A stretch of 64,000 bases of DNA from NCBI GenBank assembly GCA_948474755.1, contig CAOLHI010004230.1, forward strand, positions 1 through 64,000, given 5' to 3'. Position 1 is the first letter of the stretch; each line of letters begins with the position of its first letter. The translations under genes were made by a program, and so were the position numbers. Positions 34,736 through 47,565 of the stretch are shown piece after piece. Under the pieces are notes generated by a model that saw nothing but the letters and a program-made list of their open reading frames with translations, was not told where the DNA came from and ran no database searches. Source of the stretch: Ctenosaura bakeri. Taxonomy: Eukaryota; Chordata; Lepidosauria; Squamata; Iguanidae.

Positions 34736-36405
34736 CTGAAGGGCAAGGAAGAGAGAAAGAGGGGTCAGGCCCGTCTAGAGAAGGGCGACTGAAAGTACTG
34801 AGTATTTTACTCCTGTTTCCCAACACACACTCATAAGAAAGTTCATGCTGCATCAGCCCTGAACAGGAAACCTCCACGAAACAGCAAGCAAGTGGCCTTT
34901 CCCTACAGCCCATCCAAGCCAGCCAGCACCAATTTCCAGGAATTCCAGGAATCTGCCAGCCGCAAGGAGGTCTCTCTTGCTCCTCTCTGCTCTGAAACCA
35001 GCAGCACCCGTCAAATCTCTCCCCGTGTGAAGGGAAAACTCTTGACAGGCCATTCAGACGCATGTGCCACTTTATGATCGCCTGCCGTGTCCTTGCTTAG
35101 CCTCTTCCCAGAAATGAAGGGAAACTGAATGCAGACTGCCAGCAAAGATGTGCACCGTCGGAATAGAGAGCATCTCTCCCAGCGCCCCCTTCCAAATCTC
35201 CCATCTGGCCTGGACCAAAGATCTCTCTGCACAGCAAGGTCATAGTAGTTTGATTCCGCTTTAATGGCCATGGCTATACCATGAGGGAATCTAGGGACCT
35301 GCGATCTGGGGAGGTACCTAGAGTTCTTTTGGTACCCCCCCCCACTGCCAGAGCTACAACTCCCGTGGTTGAATCCTATGCTTGTCTGCTCAGAAACAAG
35401 TCCCAGCATGACTTGCCTTCGAGCTGAACTCAGTCATAGTTCAGAAAAGTAGCTTTTCCAAGCCCTGTGGTCTAGTATGCATCTTTAAGGTTACAGTTGC
35501 AATCTGTTTAAAGAGGGCTTGATCCACCAGCTGAAGCAAGGGTGGGAGTCCTGTAGTTGTTGGGCTACAACTCCCATCAGCTCTAAAAAGCAGAGGTAGG
35601 GTAAAAGGACTGCAACACCCAGCACTCCTCTCCATTGCCAGTACTGCTTGATGCACGCTGAGACACGCAATCCAGTAACATCTAAGATACAATAATAACA
35701 ACAACAATAATTGTCGCTCTTGTTGTTATCATCACCACCGCCGCCACCATTTTGTTCACTCACATCCCGCCTTTCTCCCAATAAGGGGACTCAACGCAGC
35801 TAACAACATACGTGAAAACAATATGGATTAAAAACTGCGTAAGAACTTTGACAGCGCCTTCAAACAGTGAAATAAAGAGAACTCCTCTCCTCCTTTTCCA
35901 AGACCAGGGGAAACGGGGCCTCCAGGCAGATTATTTTTAGTTCAGTTTTCACTTTAAAGAGGGATGGGACGAGGTCTACTAAACACAGCCAGAGAAAGAG
36001 AAAATCCAAACGTTTGTCAGTCCAGATCCAAGTTTCCATTCCTTGGTAACATTCCTCCTCCCTCCCGTCCCTGCTTCCCCACCGAGACAAATGCAGCGAG
36101 GAAACCCAAAGGCAGCTGCTCTGCAGCACAAAAGGAGCCCCCCACCCATAAGACAGATGACGGGGGGGCGGGGGCGCTCCGGCAGACAGAACCGGCTTGT
36201 AGCAAACAAGGGGAGTGCTTATCCAGGGAGCTGTCTGGCCAGCAGAAGAAAAACTGCCCAACTGTCTTTCAAGCAGGAGGAGGCCCTCGGCCACTTGGCG
36301 GGTGGGCAGCAGGTTGCTGGGAGGGGTCTTCAGGCATGGAGGACATGGGGGAGCCATGCTCCCAGGAGAGAGGCACACACTCTCATTTGTTTATTTCATT
36401 CATTA
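34736..36405. other. LMNA intron 1, 3' portion
   Basis: Contains LINE-tail-like pieces ('cccgcctttctcccaataag' at 35766) and 'ctacaactcccatcagctc' fragments. No coding or alternative lamin exon recognised. Confidence 0.45.
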
Positions 36406-36409
36406 GGCC

Positions 36410-36720
36410 CAGAACCTTCACAACTCGGGAATTATTCTGTGCAAAAACTCACACATGGGGTTTTGGTGCAGAAAACAGCATTTTCTGTGCTGAAAATTCT
36501 GTTCCTCAAGCAAAAATGCTGGGTTTTTCGTACACACAAAAGTGTGCAAATTTCATGCAGGGCAAGTCCTGAACAACACCATTTGCTGCACAGGGAAAAT
36601 GCATTTGATGCACTGAAATACTACTCTCTGCAAGGAAAGTGATGCAAATTGTGTACAGAATAACTCCTGAACACCAAACTGCCCTCAACAGTTCTGCAAT
36701 CTTCTCACAATCGGAAGATA
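36410..36720 (+). repeat. Internally repetitive element, copy in LMNA intron 1
   Basis: Diverged copy of the 33120-33500 element: 'ctgtgcaaaaactcacacat', 'gcagaaaacagcattttctg', 'gtgcaaatttcatgcagggc' recur, and it ends with a 'gttctgcaatcttctcacaat' block equivalent to the end of the other copies. Confidence 0.7.
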
Positions 36721-36859
36721 ACCTGCTAAAGTAACTGGCTGCTTCCATTCAGAATGAAATTAGTGAAGAATTACATTGCTGTTTATTGACCTGTCAAAAC
36801 ACAGACACCAATGAAAAGAAACTGAATAACTTTTGATCTGCAGGAACATGTGCAACTGC

Positions 36860-37013
36860 GGCCACTTCCGCACTAGGCTGTTATAGCGCTATGGTTCCAC
36901 TTTCAACCTCCTATGGAATCCAGCCGGCCCCTCCCAAAACTGCAAACCCCAGGATTCCATAGGAGGTTGAAAGTGGAATCGTAGCACTATAACAGCCTAG
37001 TGCGGAAGTGGCC
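36860..37013. mobile_element. Near-perfect foldback element (62-bp arms)
   Basis: Left arm 36860-36921 and right arm 36952-37013 are reverse complements with 3 mismatches in 62, separated by 30 bp. Arms start 'ggccacttccgcactaggct'. The inner 'cctatggaatcc' / 'ggattccatagg' motif links it to the MITE at 12557-12765. No clear target-site duplication seen. Likely a recent nonautonomous DNA transposon. Confidence 0.8.
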
Positions 37014-37489
37014 TGTCTTTTAGCCTTGTGTTCTGTACGATTTCCTGCTTTTAACGATGCTCGACAGACCTCTGTGCTTGCAGCTTCTTAGCAAGGCCCT
37101 GTTGTGTGATCACAAAGCTTGGAGTTATTACAAGCAAAGGCTGCTGTAGAAAAATTCTAGGCCAGAGTAAGATGGAATTCCAAAAGAAAAAGGGAGAAAA
37201 CTGTGCATCACAATGAATTTCATTCCTCAGCCGACTTTTCTCCCTCTTCTCAAGAAAAAAGAAAAGGGCCTTTACCTGCAAGGCCATGAGTAGCCCAAAG
37301 AGGTCAAGAACAGCGACTTAAAAGGAATGTTCCCAGCCAACATTCAAGGCTTGTCTTTAAAAAACAGGACAACCCCACACCCCCATGAAGTCAAAACACA
37401 ACACAGACTGCAGAAGGTCTTACGGGAGACCCCTGTTATCAGCAGACAAAGGCCAGGCGTTTGTAAGGACAGAATTACGGCACGCTCCT

Positions 37490-37800
37490 GCCTTCTGGCA
37501 TGGAACCTCAGGCTGCATTTTGCAAAGGGCCTTCTCGGTGGCTGCCCCCAAGCTCTGGAACTTCCCACCCAGAGAAGTCAGACGAGCATCTTCCCTTCTT
37601 CCCTTTTGCAGACTTTCTGTTTCCACAAGCCTCTAAAGAATGATTATAGAAAGCCCTCCCAAGTAACCATTGTGTTGCACTCTTATTTTTGTTGTACTGG
37701 TTTTTTAAAAAATGGCTTACATTTTTAAGTAGCTTTGTTTAGCTTTTCAATCGTTGAATCACTTTTTAACTTTCAATTTTGTGAATTTTTAATTATGCTT
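37490..37800 (+). mobile_element. L2-like LINE 3' end
   Basis: One frame reads RAFSVAAPKLWNFPPREVR, the conserved C-terminal block of L2/CR1-like ORF2, followed by an AT-rich 3' UTR. Confidence 0.75.
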
Positions 37801-37811
37801 TTTCTTGTCTT

Positions 37812-38190
37812 AAAGGTCTGGAAACCATGTCCTATGAGGAGTGACTTAGGGAGTGGGGTAGGTTTTGCCTGGGGAAGAGAAAATTAAGAGCTGACTTGAC
37901 AGCCACATCTAAATATCTGAAGAGATGCCATGTCGAAGATGGAGCAAGCTCGTCTTCTGCTGCTCCAGAGACTAGGACACTATGGAGCAACTTCAGGAAA
38001 AGAGATTCCACCTAAACCTAAGAGCAGTAGAGAGTGGAATCTGCTGCTGCCTGAATGGAGTGTGGTGGAGTCTCCTCCGTCTTTGGAGGTTTCTAAACAG
38101 GCTGCTTCGATTGTTTATTCCTACATGGCTGAATGGGGTAAGACAGGATGGCCCTTGGGGTCTTTTCCAACTCTAGGATTCTATCTATTG
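37812..38190 (+). mobile_element. CR1/L3-type LINE 3' end
   Basis: Sense, from 'aaggtctggaaaccatgtcc' through decayed ORF2 end to 'ggatggcccttggggtcttt' and 'ctaggattctatc'. Confidence 0.85.
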
Positions 38191-38245
38191 GAAACTTCTT
38201 TGAATCCTGAATTGGCAAAGGGGCCAGACGTCAATATCATTCATA

Positions 38246-38287
38246 TTGATGATGATGACGATGATGATGATGATGATGATGATGATG
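38246..38287. repeat. (GAT)n microsatellite
   Basis: About 14 GAT units with one interruption. Confidence 0.95.
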
Positions 38288-38440
38288 GCAGGAGGGTGTT
38301 TCTCATCTTCACGATTGCCGTTAAAGCAAAAGGGCTTCCCTATACACGTGGCTACGCCAGACCTAAGATTCCCAACAGACTTGTAAAAAGAAGTGGCATC
38401 ATTCTTTTTTTTTAAAATCATGAGGCTCCTCACGAGTAGG

Positions 38441-38441
<1 letters not shown>

Positions 38442-38472
<31 letters not shown>
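38442..38472. repeat. (CA)n microsatellite
   Basis: About 15 CA units. Confidence 0.95.
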
Positions 38473-38476
<4 letters not shown>

Positions 38477-39146
38477 CCCAGTTTCTATTTTGGGCCTTTG
38501 ATTTCACCCTGCCTTCCATAGCTTTGTGGAGTTGGCAAAAAACTGGCCGTCCAAGGTTAATGGCTAACAATCAGCACGCTTCCTTCCCTGCCACGCAGCT
38601 CCCCAGCGGGAGAGCCACCTGAGCCAAAAGCCATCACGGCTAATGCAGAAGTGGCTGCCAGCCCTTGGGTGTGTCCTTGGCAAAACACCGGCATCCTTTT
38701 CACGTGCCACGGGATTCAAAGCTCCTCTCTGGGGCTCGGAGGAGGAGTCTCTTTGGCAAGGGAGGGGAGCCTCTTTCTCACGGGGTGGGCAACTGCCATG
38801 GTGGGCAGAGCCAAAAACAAAAAGGGCATGGCCAAAAAACAGCCATATTTTAGCTTCAACCTCTTACTGCCAATAACTAAGCCTTGGGGGGAGCAATTCA
38901 AGTTTTTTCAAACACAGGAAAGAGAGAGGTGCAAAAAGTGGGAACATCAGCAGTGGTTGGTCCTGTAGCAGGGTTGCAGCCCCACTGAGGCACCCAAAAG
39001 GGTCAAAGAGGGCTACTAGGATGGCCAGATTGGGTCTCAAGTCTTGAGGCTCCCCACACTCACATCAGCAGCCACCCACAAATGGGGCACCGGTGACCAA
39101 CCCACTGAGGGATTCAGGGAATTCAATAGAGATGCCCTGTTTTGCT

Positions 39147-39245
39147 CAGACCTTGGAAAAGTTCCTCTTTTGGACTACAAATCCAACATCTGGCTGGTGA
39201 AGTTCTGGCATCTGTAGTCCTAAAGAGGAATGTTTCCAAGGTCTG
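39147..39245. mobile_element. Foldback element (~35-bp arms)
   Basis: 'cagaccttggaaaagttcct' (39147 on) pairs with '...aggaatgtttccaaggtctg' ending 39245. Central region about 28 bp. Nonautonomous DNA-transposon-like. Confidence 0.7.
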
Positions 39246-39249
39246 GTTT

Positions 39250-42200
39250 TGGTGCTGGGTCAGAATGTCCATTGGTTCTCTCTTGGTAAACCAAACTGCC
39301 CGCCTCTCACCACAGTCTTTTCCTCCTAGAAAAAAATTGCCCTTTGGCACTGGGCAAGCCCGCCACTCTCTTTCACAAGGCAGAGAGGCATGGGCACCAC
39401 AGGGGTGAGGGGAAAAGACCACTCTGAACAGCCTGTGACTCGACCGTGACTGTAAACTGCTCCAAAATTGAGTTGGCAGGAAAAAGCTGCTGGTCAAGGT
39501 GTTCCCCTTATGTGACATCCCTAGTGGCATCGTGAAAGTTTTTTAAAGGGGAAAAACAGTTCCTCACCGCCACCAGAAAAAAAGAAAAAAAGAGGAAAAG
39601 GAACTGGCATGAGAAGATCCATTGTTTTTCACTGGGACAGGAGAGGTGGGAAAGGCGCCACCCTGCTCTCCTGACTCATCCCTTTGCTTTGAAGTGAAGG
39701 AGAGGGGGCACAGCCAACCTGCCAGGGACGTGCCATTTTGGAGCAGGCTGGGCACGGTGCCATGGGCTCCTGGGCCAGATGGACGGGATTCAACCTTTCC
39801 TGGAGACCTCCTGGCAGGACACTCAGGAAAACAACAAGGACAACGCTGCCACCATTGTAGTTGCTGCCGTTATTGGTGGGCTCTGGAGGAAACAGGCGTG
39901 GGAAATCTCGGCAACCGGGTGGCTGAAGCGCAAGTCGCAGGCTTAATGACCTCATCGGCACCCATCGCTTGTGACATCACCGTGGGGCCATCCCTTGGTC
40001 TCAGATTTTCCCCCTAAACTCTCAAGGCCAGGACTGCCACTTAACTGGGCCACCCCGGTGTTGCTAGTCCCCATGATGCTTGAAAAGGTAGGGGAGCACT
40101 GTTCCACCTGATAGGCGATGGGAGAGGAGGCCCTTGAAGCATGCCTGACTCTTCCGGAGAGAGAATAAAGCCCAAATCTCCCCATATGAGCTGGCCCATG
40201 AATTACAATCTTTGGGAGAGGGCTCGCCCCCTGTCTCACCACCCTCCTGCTCCAAGCCTCTGGCACTCCCCACCACAGGAGGCTTGCCTGGTCTCTTTCC
40301 TGATTTCTTAGGCAAATGCATTCCTGTTTAAACAGCCCTTCACCCTCAACTGACTGGGTGAGGGGAGCGAACAGGCCACTCTGTTTTTAATATATAATAA
40401 TGCAAAACATAAATGTGGTATTAAATATATACAATTTCCATATGTAAATGTAATATTAAATATGTAAATATTTAATTTGGTTTCAATATGTTTAATGTGT
40501 GTTTCAAGAGAAAATACATCTTAAAGGCTGGGTTTAATTGGATTGACGGTTTAACGCTTTTGCAAACTTTTGTACTCCACCTTGCTTTAGGTATTGTAAG
40601 TCACCTCAAGTCTCATTCAGGTGAAAATTGGGATATAAATTAAAAAAAGGTAGAAATGTGAAATGACCCAGCCAAATCCCTCCCTCCTTTCATATACACA
40701 CAACGCAGAGAGACAAACAGCTATCCAAACCAAAAGAGAAGCCTAGATTCTGTTCTTAGTTCTGACTGAAGTAGACCTAGACAATCTATGGTCACTTGGT
40801 AAGTCAAGCTTTATATGAGCCCCATGGATTCAATAGGTCTCCTCAAGTAAGGGCTGACATCAGGCCTCCAACCCTGTACCTTCTACCATCAGCCATTTCA
40901 CAAGTGCAGCTTTAAAGAAAGCACAGCCTTCCATGCCAAGAGGTTACAGCAGGAAAGAATCCCAAACTGAGATTGTACCTCTGCAGCTGAGAGCTTCAGC
41001 CATCCCAAGTCTCTTTGGGTAACTTTTAAACCCTGATGCCGCTTCTAAGCAAGTAGTGCTTCGACTATTCACCATGGCATTTGGTTTGGGTTTCAAAGCC
41101 TGAAGCTGGGAGGAGGGAAGCCTGAAGATTACTTTTAACATAATAGCAGCAGCAGCAGCAGCGCTCCTTCGCCTGTCAGATGCTATAGTTAGCATCTGGC
41201 GCAGTGCTCTTTGCATGCCAAAGCGCTTGCCCCTGCAGTATATATAGCAGGACTCACAAGTAACTGGAGTCTGGAAGCAGCCTTCAAAAGACCGCTGGGT
41301 CCCCTTTACAACTTGCGGCCCTCTCTCATCTTCTCAGGATTACTCTGTAGTAGCATAAAGGTGTCCTTCTGGTTCCAGTGAGGACTAGCAGCTTTTTAAT
41401 AACAGGATGGGAACCAATTTCTTCAGAACCTGAACTGGGGAGGGCAGCTGCCTTTGGAAAAGGAGAAGATCCCATTACAGATAGACAGACTCAGTCAAGG
41501 AAGACAAGCTAAGTTTGCAAGACAGTCAATGTTGGGGGGAATCTCGGAGATCTCCCATTCAACCTCATTTCAGCTTATCCAGAACAAAAATCCCAGCGTC
41601 AAACATTTCATTACGAAGGCAGGAACAGAAACCACACCAGCAACCAAGCCTGGCCTGGGGATTGTGACTTGATCTTTCCCAACGCCTCCTCCATTCCGTC
41701 CCGGCTGCTCCTCCGCTGAGTCATCCCAGGCGCTCCTCCACTCCCCCCCCCAAATGGACACACGTGGAGGGGGGGCATTTTGCGCTGTTTTGGCCAAACA
41801 GGGGCCTAGCAACAGCCACCGCCAACAACGTCGTCGTCATGAATGGGGCCGGGAGGGAGCGGATTCGAGACGGGAAACGGGATTTGAGTCGCCTCCTGGC
41901 ACCAGCTCAATGACACTCTGGGGAGAAATGAGTCAAAGGGGCTGTACATGAACCAGGGAAAAAGTTTTGCAGCATTGCCTTTTAGCAGGAGGACAGAGGC
42001 TGTGAGTAACAGGAAAGAAATGTCAGGACAATTTTTTTGAGGGTGTTTCAGGGGAAGACAACTAAGTACCTGACGGACTGTAAGATCAGAGCGTGCATGC
42101 GTGCTGCCCGTGCACATGCGGAGGGACATACAAGTGTGCATATACATACTAGTTTTGGGAGAAATAATTTCCAGGGAAAGGCTTGCTAGCAAAAACAGAG

Positions 42201-45200
42201 AAAAATAAGCACAACTGCTTTAGAGGCGAGAGCCCTGAGCGTTCCTTTCTGCTGAGAGAACCAGCCAGAAGATTCCTTGGCAAAGGTCTCAGCCGCCAGC
42301 ACTGGCTGCGGTCCCATTCGGTGGGCTGCTGCACCGGAGGCCGGAGGGGGGAGGAAGCCACAGGGAGGTGGAAGGCCTGAGAGAAAGGGGCTGCTCACGG
42401 CTGCCCCTCCAGGTTTTGTGGGATGCCAACTTCCCAACAGCCCACTAGGCAACACAGCCAGTGCTGCAGGAACCATGGGAGCTGCAGTCCACAAGCATCA
42501 GGACAGCTGCCTGATTCCCAGCCCCCACTTCACCCAGGGATTCTTCTCTGAACACACAAGGAAAGTACAGGCTGCAACCTTGCTGGGACACTGCACTACT
42601 GGTACTACTTTGGTGCAGGGAGGAGGGAAAAGCCACGGAGCCAGCAGCTCTATAGGGAGGGAGGGAGGCAGGCAGGCAGGCAATGGAGATGTGGATTTGG
42701 TTTGTCTTCCGGCTGTGCAACTCTGGAGAAAGTACAGCCCCAGGAAAGCAAGCCAACAAAATTCCTGCCTTTGGGCTCTAGTCTGCCCGCTCCATCTGTC
42801 CCCACAGCCATGAGCCTGGCTGCAACAGACAAGGCAACCCCACAAGCCCGGGTTTCCCTCCCCACATCCGGTAGCCCTCCCCGAAGCCACAGGGGCCCCA
42901 GCTGAGCAGCGACAGGAAGCGGTGAGCGGCCACAACCAGGTGGATGCAAATGAGATCCACCACAGCAGCAGACATGCGGCGTCCCTGCGTGAGCATCACA
43001 GGCCATCCAGAAAGGAAATTTTCATTCTCCGCTCCTGCTGGGGTGCAGAGGCAACATGGGGCGGAGGGGGCAGAGAGAAGGCCTTGGGAGCACCCAGCTT
43101 CTTCCAGACACAGTCAGAGGGGACAAGGGAGGGCGGCCTGTTAAAACTGAACGATTTAGCAGGGAGAGAGAAATTGTCTACTTTCATAAGAGAAAAATTA
43201 TTAGTGATAAAAAGCGAAAAGGATGTGGTAACATTGAGCTTCAGGAATTAGTAGGATTGGCTTATCAGAAGTAGTAATTTTTGAGGTGGGAGTTAAGATC
43301 ATAAAACCTGAATTTATAATCACAGACAAGAAAGTCGGAAGTTACTCTTCTGTTTCTGTGGTACTTTTTTCTACATCTCAAAATGCGTTTCCTCTCCTCT
43401 CTCTGCATTTTTTCCTGCTTTTCTTTTTCTAGTTGCTTTTTCTTTAAGATACTCCAAAATACTTTATAGTGTCTTTGGAAAATTTCATAACACCACCATA
43501 ACCACAGTCAGAGGGCAGAGGTTTCATGGGAGCCATCACCAAAGAGAAGAAAACCAAACCCCAAGGATCCCTCACAGACACATGTACTATAAGTACGGTA
43601 TCAGAGACCTGCTGCCATGGCCAACCGTGGGAAACAACCCAAGGCCCGCGGATCTAGGCTGGGATCCCTTTGCTTCTGGAGGAACCAGGAGGAAGCAGTT
43701 TCCTCAGTCGCCAACCCTGCAGAGTAGGCAGAGATGCACCCCCTCCCTCACCAATATGGGGCAGAGGTCTTTCTAGGACACTCCACCATCCTCATCCTTG
43801 AGGGACGTGGGTGGGGAACCCAATCCCAATGGCTCCCAGGGTTGCAATGAACGGCCCCCTTTGTTCTCAGCCAGTGGGAGGCTTCCCGAGGAGCAAATGA
43901 GGATCAGGAGGCAAGATCATGTGCAACTCGGCTGGGTGGGGTGCGGTGGGGAGGGGAGGGGAGGCCTGCACACGCCCTGATCCTGCCAGAGAGTTGGCCT
44001 TCCAAATCCCACTCCCTTCCCAAAGTGAGGAGGGGCAGGCCCTGCTATCACGACTTTGCTGGTCTTTCTGCCTCCAATTCACATGGCTCCCAATCCACAA
44101 AAAAATGACCCACAAAAACTGGAGACTCAGTTGCCAGGCCCTGAGATCTGGCAACCGCAATCCGGAGGCGGGGGGGGGTCACACTTGGCCTGTCCCAAGG
44201 GTTCTCAGATCCATCACCAAAAAAGGCTGAATGGCAATTTAGCACTCTTGTAAACCCTATTGATTCAAGGGGTCTACGCTGTTTGGGAAGAAGAGCAAAG
44301 GGAATTGGGCCAGGCGTGGCCCAGGGGAGAGCCAAGGTTCAAGGCTTGGCGTCACAGGGAGCCAACCCGAGACCTTGAAAAGCTCTCCGCAAGTCAGAGA
44401 GTCAAAAGATAGGGCCGGCCTTGCAGGACTGTGCGGTCGGCCTCCTCCTTAGCTGCCCCTGCCCCAGCCTTCTCCCAGGGTGCAAAAGCACCCTTTTTCT
44501 GCTGTTCCGGACGAGGTTTTGCAGTCGACAGCTTAAATCCCCTTGGCTGCCACACAGATTGTGGAAGGGATCACTAGAACGACAGGCACAACAAAAGACA
44601 ACTTTTTATGATTTTGGCTCCCAGATAAAAAGCAAAGGGGAGGAAAAAAACATGCAGAGAGAAAAGTGTTTGCACACTGCCAGGAAGAAGAGTTTTGTTG
44701 TTTCCTGCAGAACAGCAGCTGCGCAGGAATTGCTGGGCATGTTTTGTAAGCAGAGAGAGAGAGAGAGAAAGAAAGAAAGAGGCCCAACAGAAGGCAAGCT
44801 TGGCAGCTGCCCCACCAAGAGGCGGCAAGGGGTGGGGGAGACGCCTGAGTCACCGCCCTCCTCCAGGGAGCTCTTGGCTGCAGCCGGATCCATAAACGTG
44901 GCACCGTGGAACCATAAACGTGGTACTGTGGAACAGAACGTCCATGGCCCAAAGACTGCCAGCGGCCCAGAAATAGGCAAACCTCCCCCTGCCCCCAACT
45001 CCAGAACTGATTCACAGCTGGGGCCAGAGACGGGAGGGAGGGAGACATTTTAAGGAAGGATAGGTGAATGAAGGACAAGAGTTTCACAGGCAGCTGCCTC
45101 CACCTCCAGAGGCAGTCCACCCTGGAAGACGAGCAGCAGGGGATACAAAGCCAGGGAGAGGAGCTGTGCTACGGCCCTCGTGCCTGCTTGTGGCTTGGCC

Positions 45201-46200
45201 ACGAAGAAAAGCAATTCAGTCAATGCAGACTGGCATTTCGTTATTCTATTAACCATTTGGCTGCTGGATCAAAGTATCTATTTAGGCCACCTTGGGCTCC
45301 TAAGGTAAAGTGCAGCAGGAAAAAAAAGCCTTTAAAAATAAATCAAAATATATACAATCAAAAGAGTCTGAGAGCAAAGCAAGACTTTGGGCCACGAAAG
45401 CCTTCCCACTTCTCATTTAGACCCCAAAGTGGCATAGCCCCCTCCCTCCTATCTTGGTAGGCAAGGTTCTCCAAGTATCTCCAGTATTTCCAAGAAAAGA
45501 CAGTGACCTTCAGAAAATACTCTGCACATGCTCAAAAGCTATGTTACAGAAATGTCATGCAGCTCAACTTCCATCCCCTCAGAAGGAGAGAGTCACGTGA
45601 CACCTCGAACTGCGCACAGATTCGTGGCAACATGTGCTGGCACAAAAATAAATCAGTTGGGCTCCACGGTGCCAGAGGGAGGTGTAGGTGTTCTGGCAGA
45701 GCAGACGTAACAGGGCCGACCACTCTGAACTGAGCACTGAAAGGATCCCCTCTCCCTTCCACACAAAATGAACTTCAAACAGTTTAGGAAAGCGAGACAC
45801 TCCTCCCAAACTGCCGCTGCCGCCATTCGGGGCAAACGCCTCCTTCTCTTTCCAACTGGAAAAGGTCACCTTCCCGCCCCCACACCAGCCCTGCGGGGGA
45901 TTCCTTTTTGCAGCTGGCACAGCTCCCCCGCATAGGAACCTCTCGGCCCTGAGGGGAAGGGGGCCCAGGGCGTGGCGGGCACCTTGCCTCCCTGTAAGAA
46001 TTCAGGCTCAACTTTCTGCAGGAGAAGGTAAACAAAGGGAGGGAGAGGGTTTCTCTTACTGCCTGGCACACAATCCTGCCAGGCGCTTTTGAAGCTGGAA
46101 GAGACGGGCCAGGGCCAACCTGGACAGACCTCCTGCGCCACCTTCTCCTCCCGACTGTTCAGGAGCCAACAACTCATGGTTCTCACACTGATAAGAGAGC
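39250..46200. other. LMNA intron 1, central portion
   Basis: About 7 kb without a recognised exon. It holds an AT-rich block with a LINE-tail-like end (40390-40655), a CAG/GCA run near 41148-41161, G-rich runs near 43930-43960, and a 22-bp tandem duplication at 44888-44931. Open frames are short and domain-free. Confidence 0.45.
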
Positions 46201-46214
46201 TATTCAGGCATTAA

Positions 46215-46650
46215 GGGTCTCCCAAACCTAGGGATTGTTTGTGTCTCTTTGCTAAGTTATATTGTAATCAGCTCTCCGACTACCAGCGTTCAAATACAGA
46301 GCGGCTTTCCCATTACTAAAAGAGCTGGGAACACATCAGTTCAGGCAAGTTTGCACCTCTTGTTGGAACATTTTCTTTCTTTCCTAAGCACACCCTCTCG
46401 ACAAACTGCAAATTTACTCTCAGTAATGAGCACTGGAGAGGGCCTAAATACCCATCTGATGTTGGAAGCTAAGCAGGGTCAGCCCTGGTGAGGCTTTGGA
46501 TGGGAGACCTCAGGGAATACCAATTGCTGTAGGCTCTGTTTCAGAGGCAGGAACTGGCAAAACCACCTCTGAGGATCCTTGTCTAAGAAAACCCTAGGAA
46601 ATTCATGGGTCACCATAAGTCAACCAGCAAACTGAAGGCACAAAGACAGA
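46215..46650 (+). mobile_element. Composite SINE with 5S rRNA-like head, copy A
   Basis: 46440-46540 matches the internal control region of 5S rRNA: 'ggaagctaagcagggtcagc', 'tggatgggagacc', 'tgctgtaggct'. It continues into 'cagaggcaggaactggcaaaaccacctctga' and the tail 'gggtcaccataagtcaacc'. Uniquely, about 220 bp before the 5S-like head is also shared with copy B. SINEs with a 5S-derived head are known in squamates. Confidence 0.85.
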
Positions 46651-47164
46651 GAATTTCTGAAGGCAGAAGGCACATTTTCAGGGAAAGGAAAGCTACCAAA
46701 AAGAAGACATGGGATTCAGGGTGTGTTCAGACACCCTCCCCCCCCAAATCTGACATCTGTAGGATTGGGATAACTGCAATTTTAAACTTGCGCCAGTAAT
46801 CTGAACTAGAGCTGGACAGACAAACACAGACACATCACATAAATCCCATTGATAATCCCAACCAAAGTAGATCAGCGGAGTCAATGGTTGAATAGTAAGT
46901 TAGTTCTGCAAATCGCCTTGATGCGGTTGATCCACTCAGCCGGGCCTGGCAATGGATTTAGGCCTCGAGTGTTAGATTCATTGACTATCAATTAAAAAAT
47001 GCACCCCGCACCTTGCCCCCCTTCTGGGGAATGCTGGTTTGCATTTCAAGCTTACAAGCCGTTGAGAGGCAGAAGCATGCAAAACAGCTTGCTGCACTGC
47101 TGGCAAGGCCCGGCTTCAGCAATTTCCCCGGGTGAGAATGTTGAGAAATCCACCAAAGGGATTT

Positions 47165-47560
47165 AATGGATCACAGAGCAGAATCACAGAACCAGAAGAG
47201 ACCCCGAGGCCCACCCAGTTCAGCCCCATTCTGCCAGGCAGGAAGACACAATCAAAGCACCCCCTTTGAAAAATGGCCACCAGCCTCTGTTTTAAAACCT
47301 CCAGACAAGGGGACGCCACCACACTCCACTGAGGCAGCAGCATGTTCCACTCTTGGACTGCTCTTACCATCAGGAAGTTCTTCCTCATGTTTACATGGAA
47401 TCTCTTTTCCTGGAGTTTGAAGCCATTGCTCCATAAGGTCCTAGTCTCTGCAGCAGCAGAAAACAAGCTTGCTCCATCTTCCCTGGGGTTTTCCTTCAAA
47501 TATATAAACATAACTACCATGTAACCTCCTGACCAGCTCCTCTCCAGGCTAAGCATCTCC
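47165..47560 (-). mobile_element. CR1/L3-type LINE 3' end, antisense
   Basis: The minus strand reads an ORF2 C-terminus with [19 protein letters not shown] and then 'agctgaac...tggatg' tail. Frame partly open (47116-47556). Confidence 0.85.
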
Positions 47561-47565
47561 AGAGG

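Noticed and set aside
46440..46540. 5S rRNA gene
   Set aside because: The 5S-like part is partial and diverged and continues into a SINE tail; it is a SINE head, not a functional rRNA gene.
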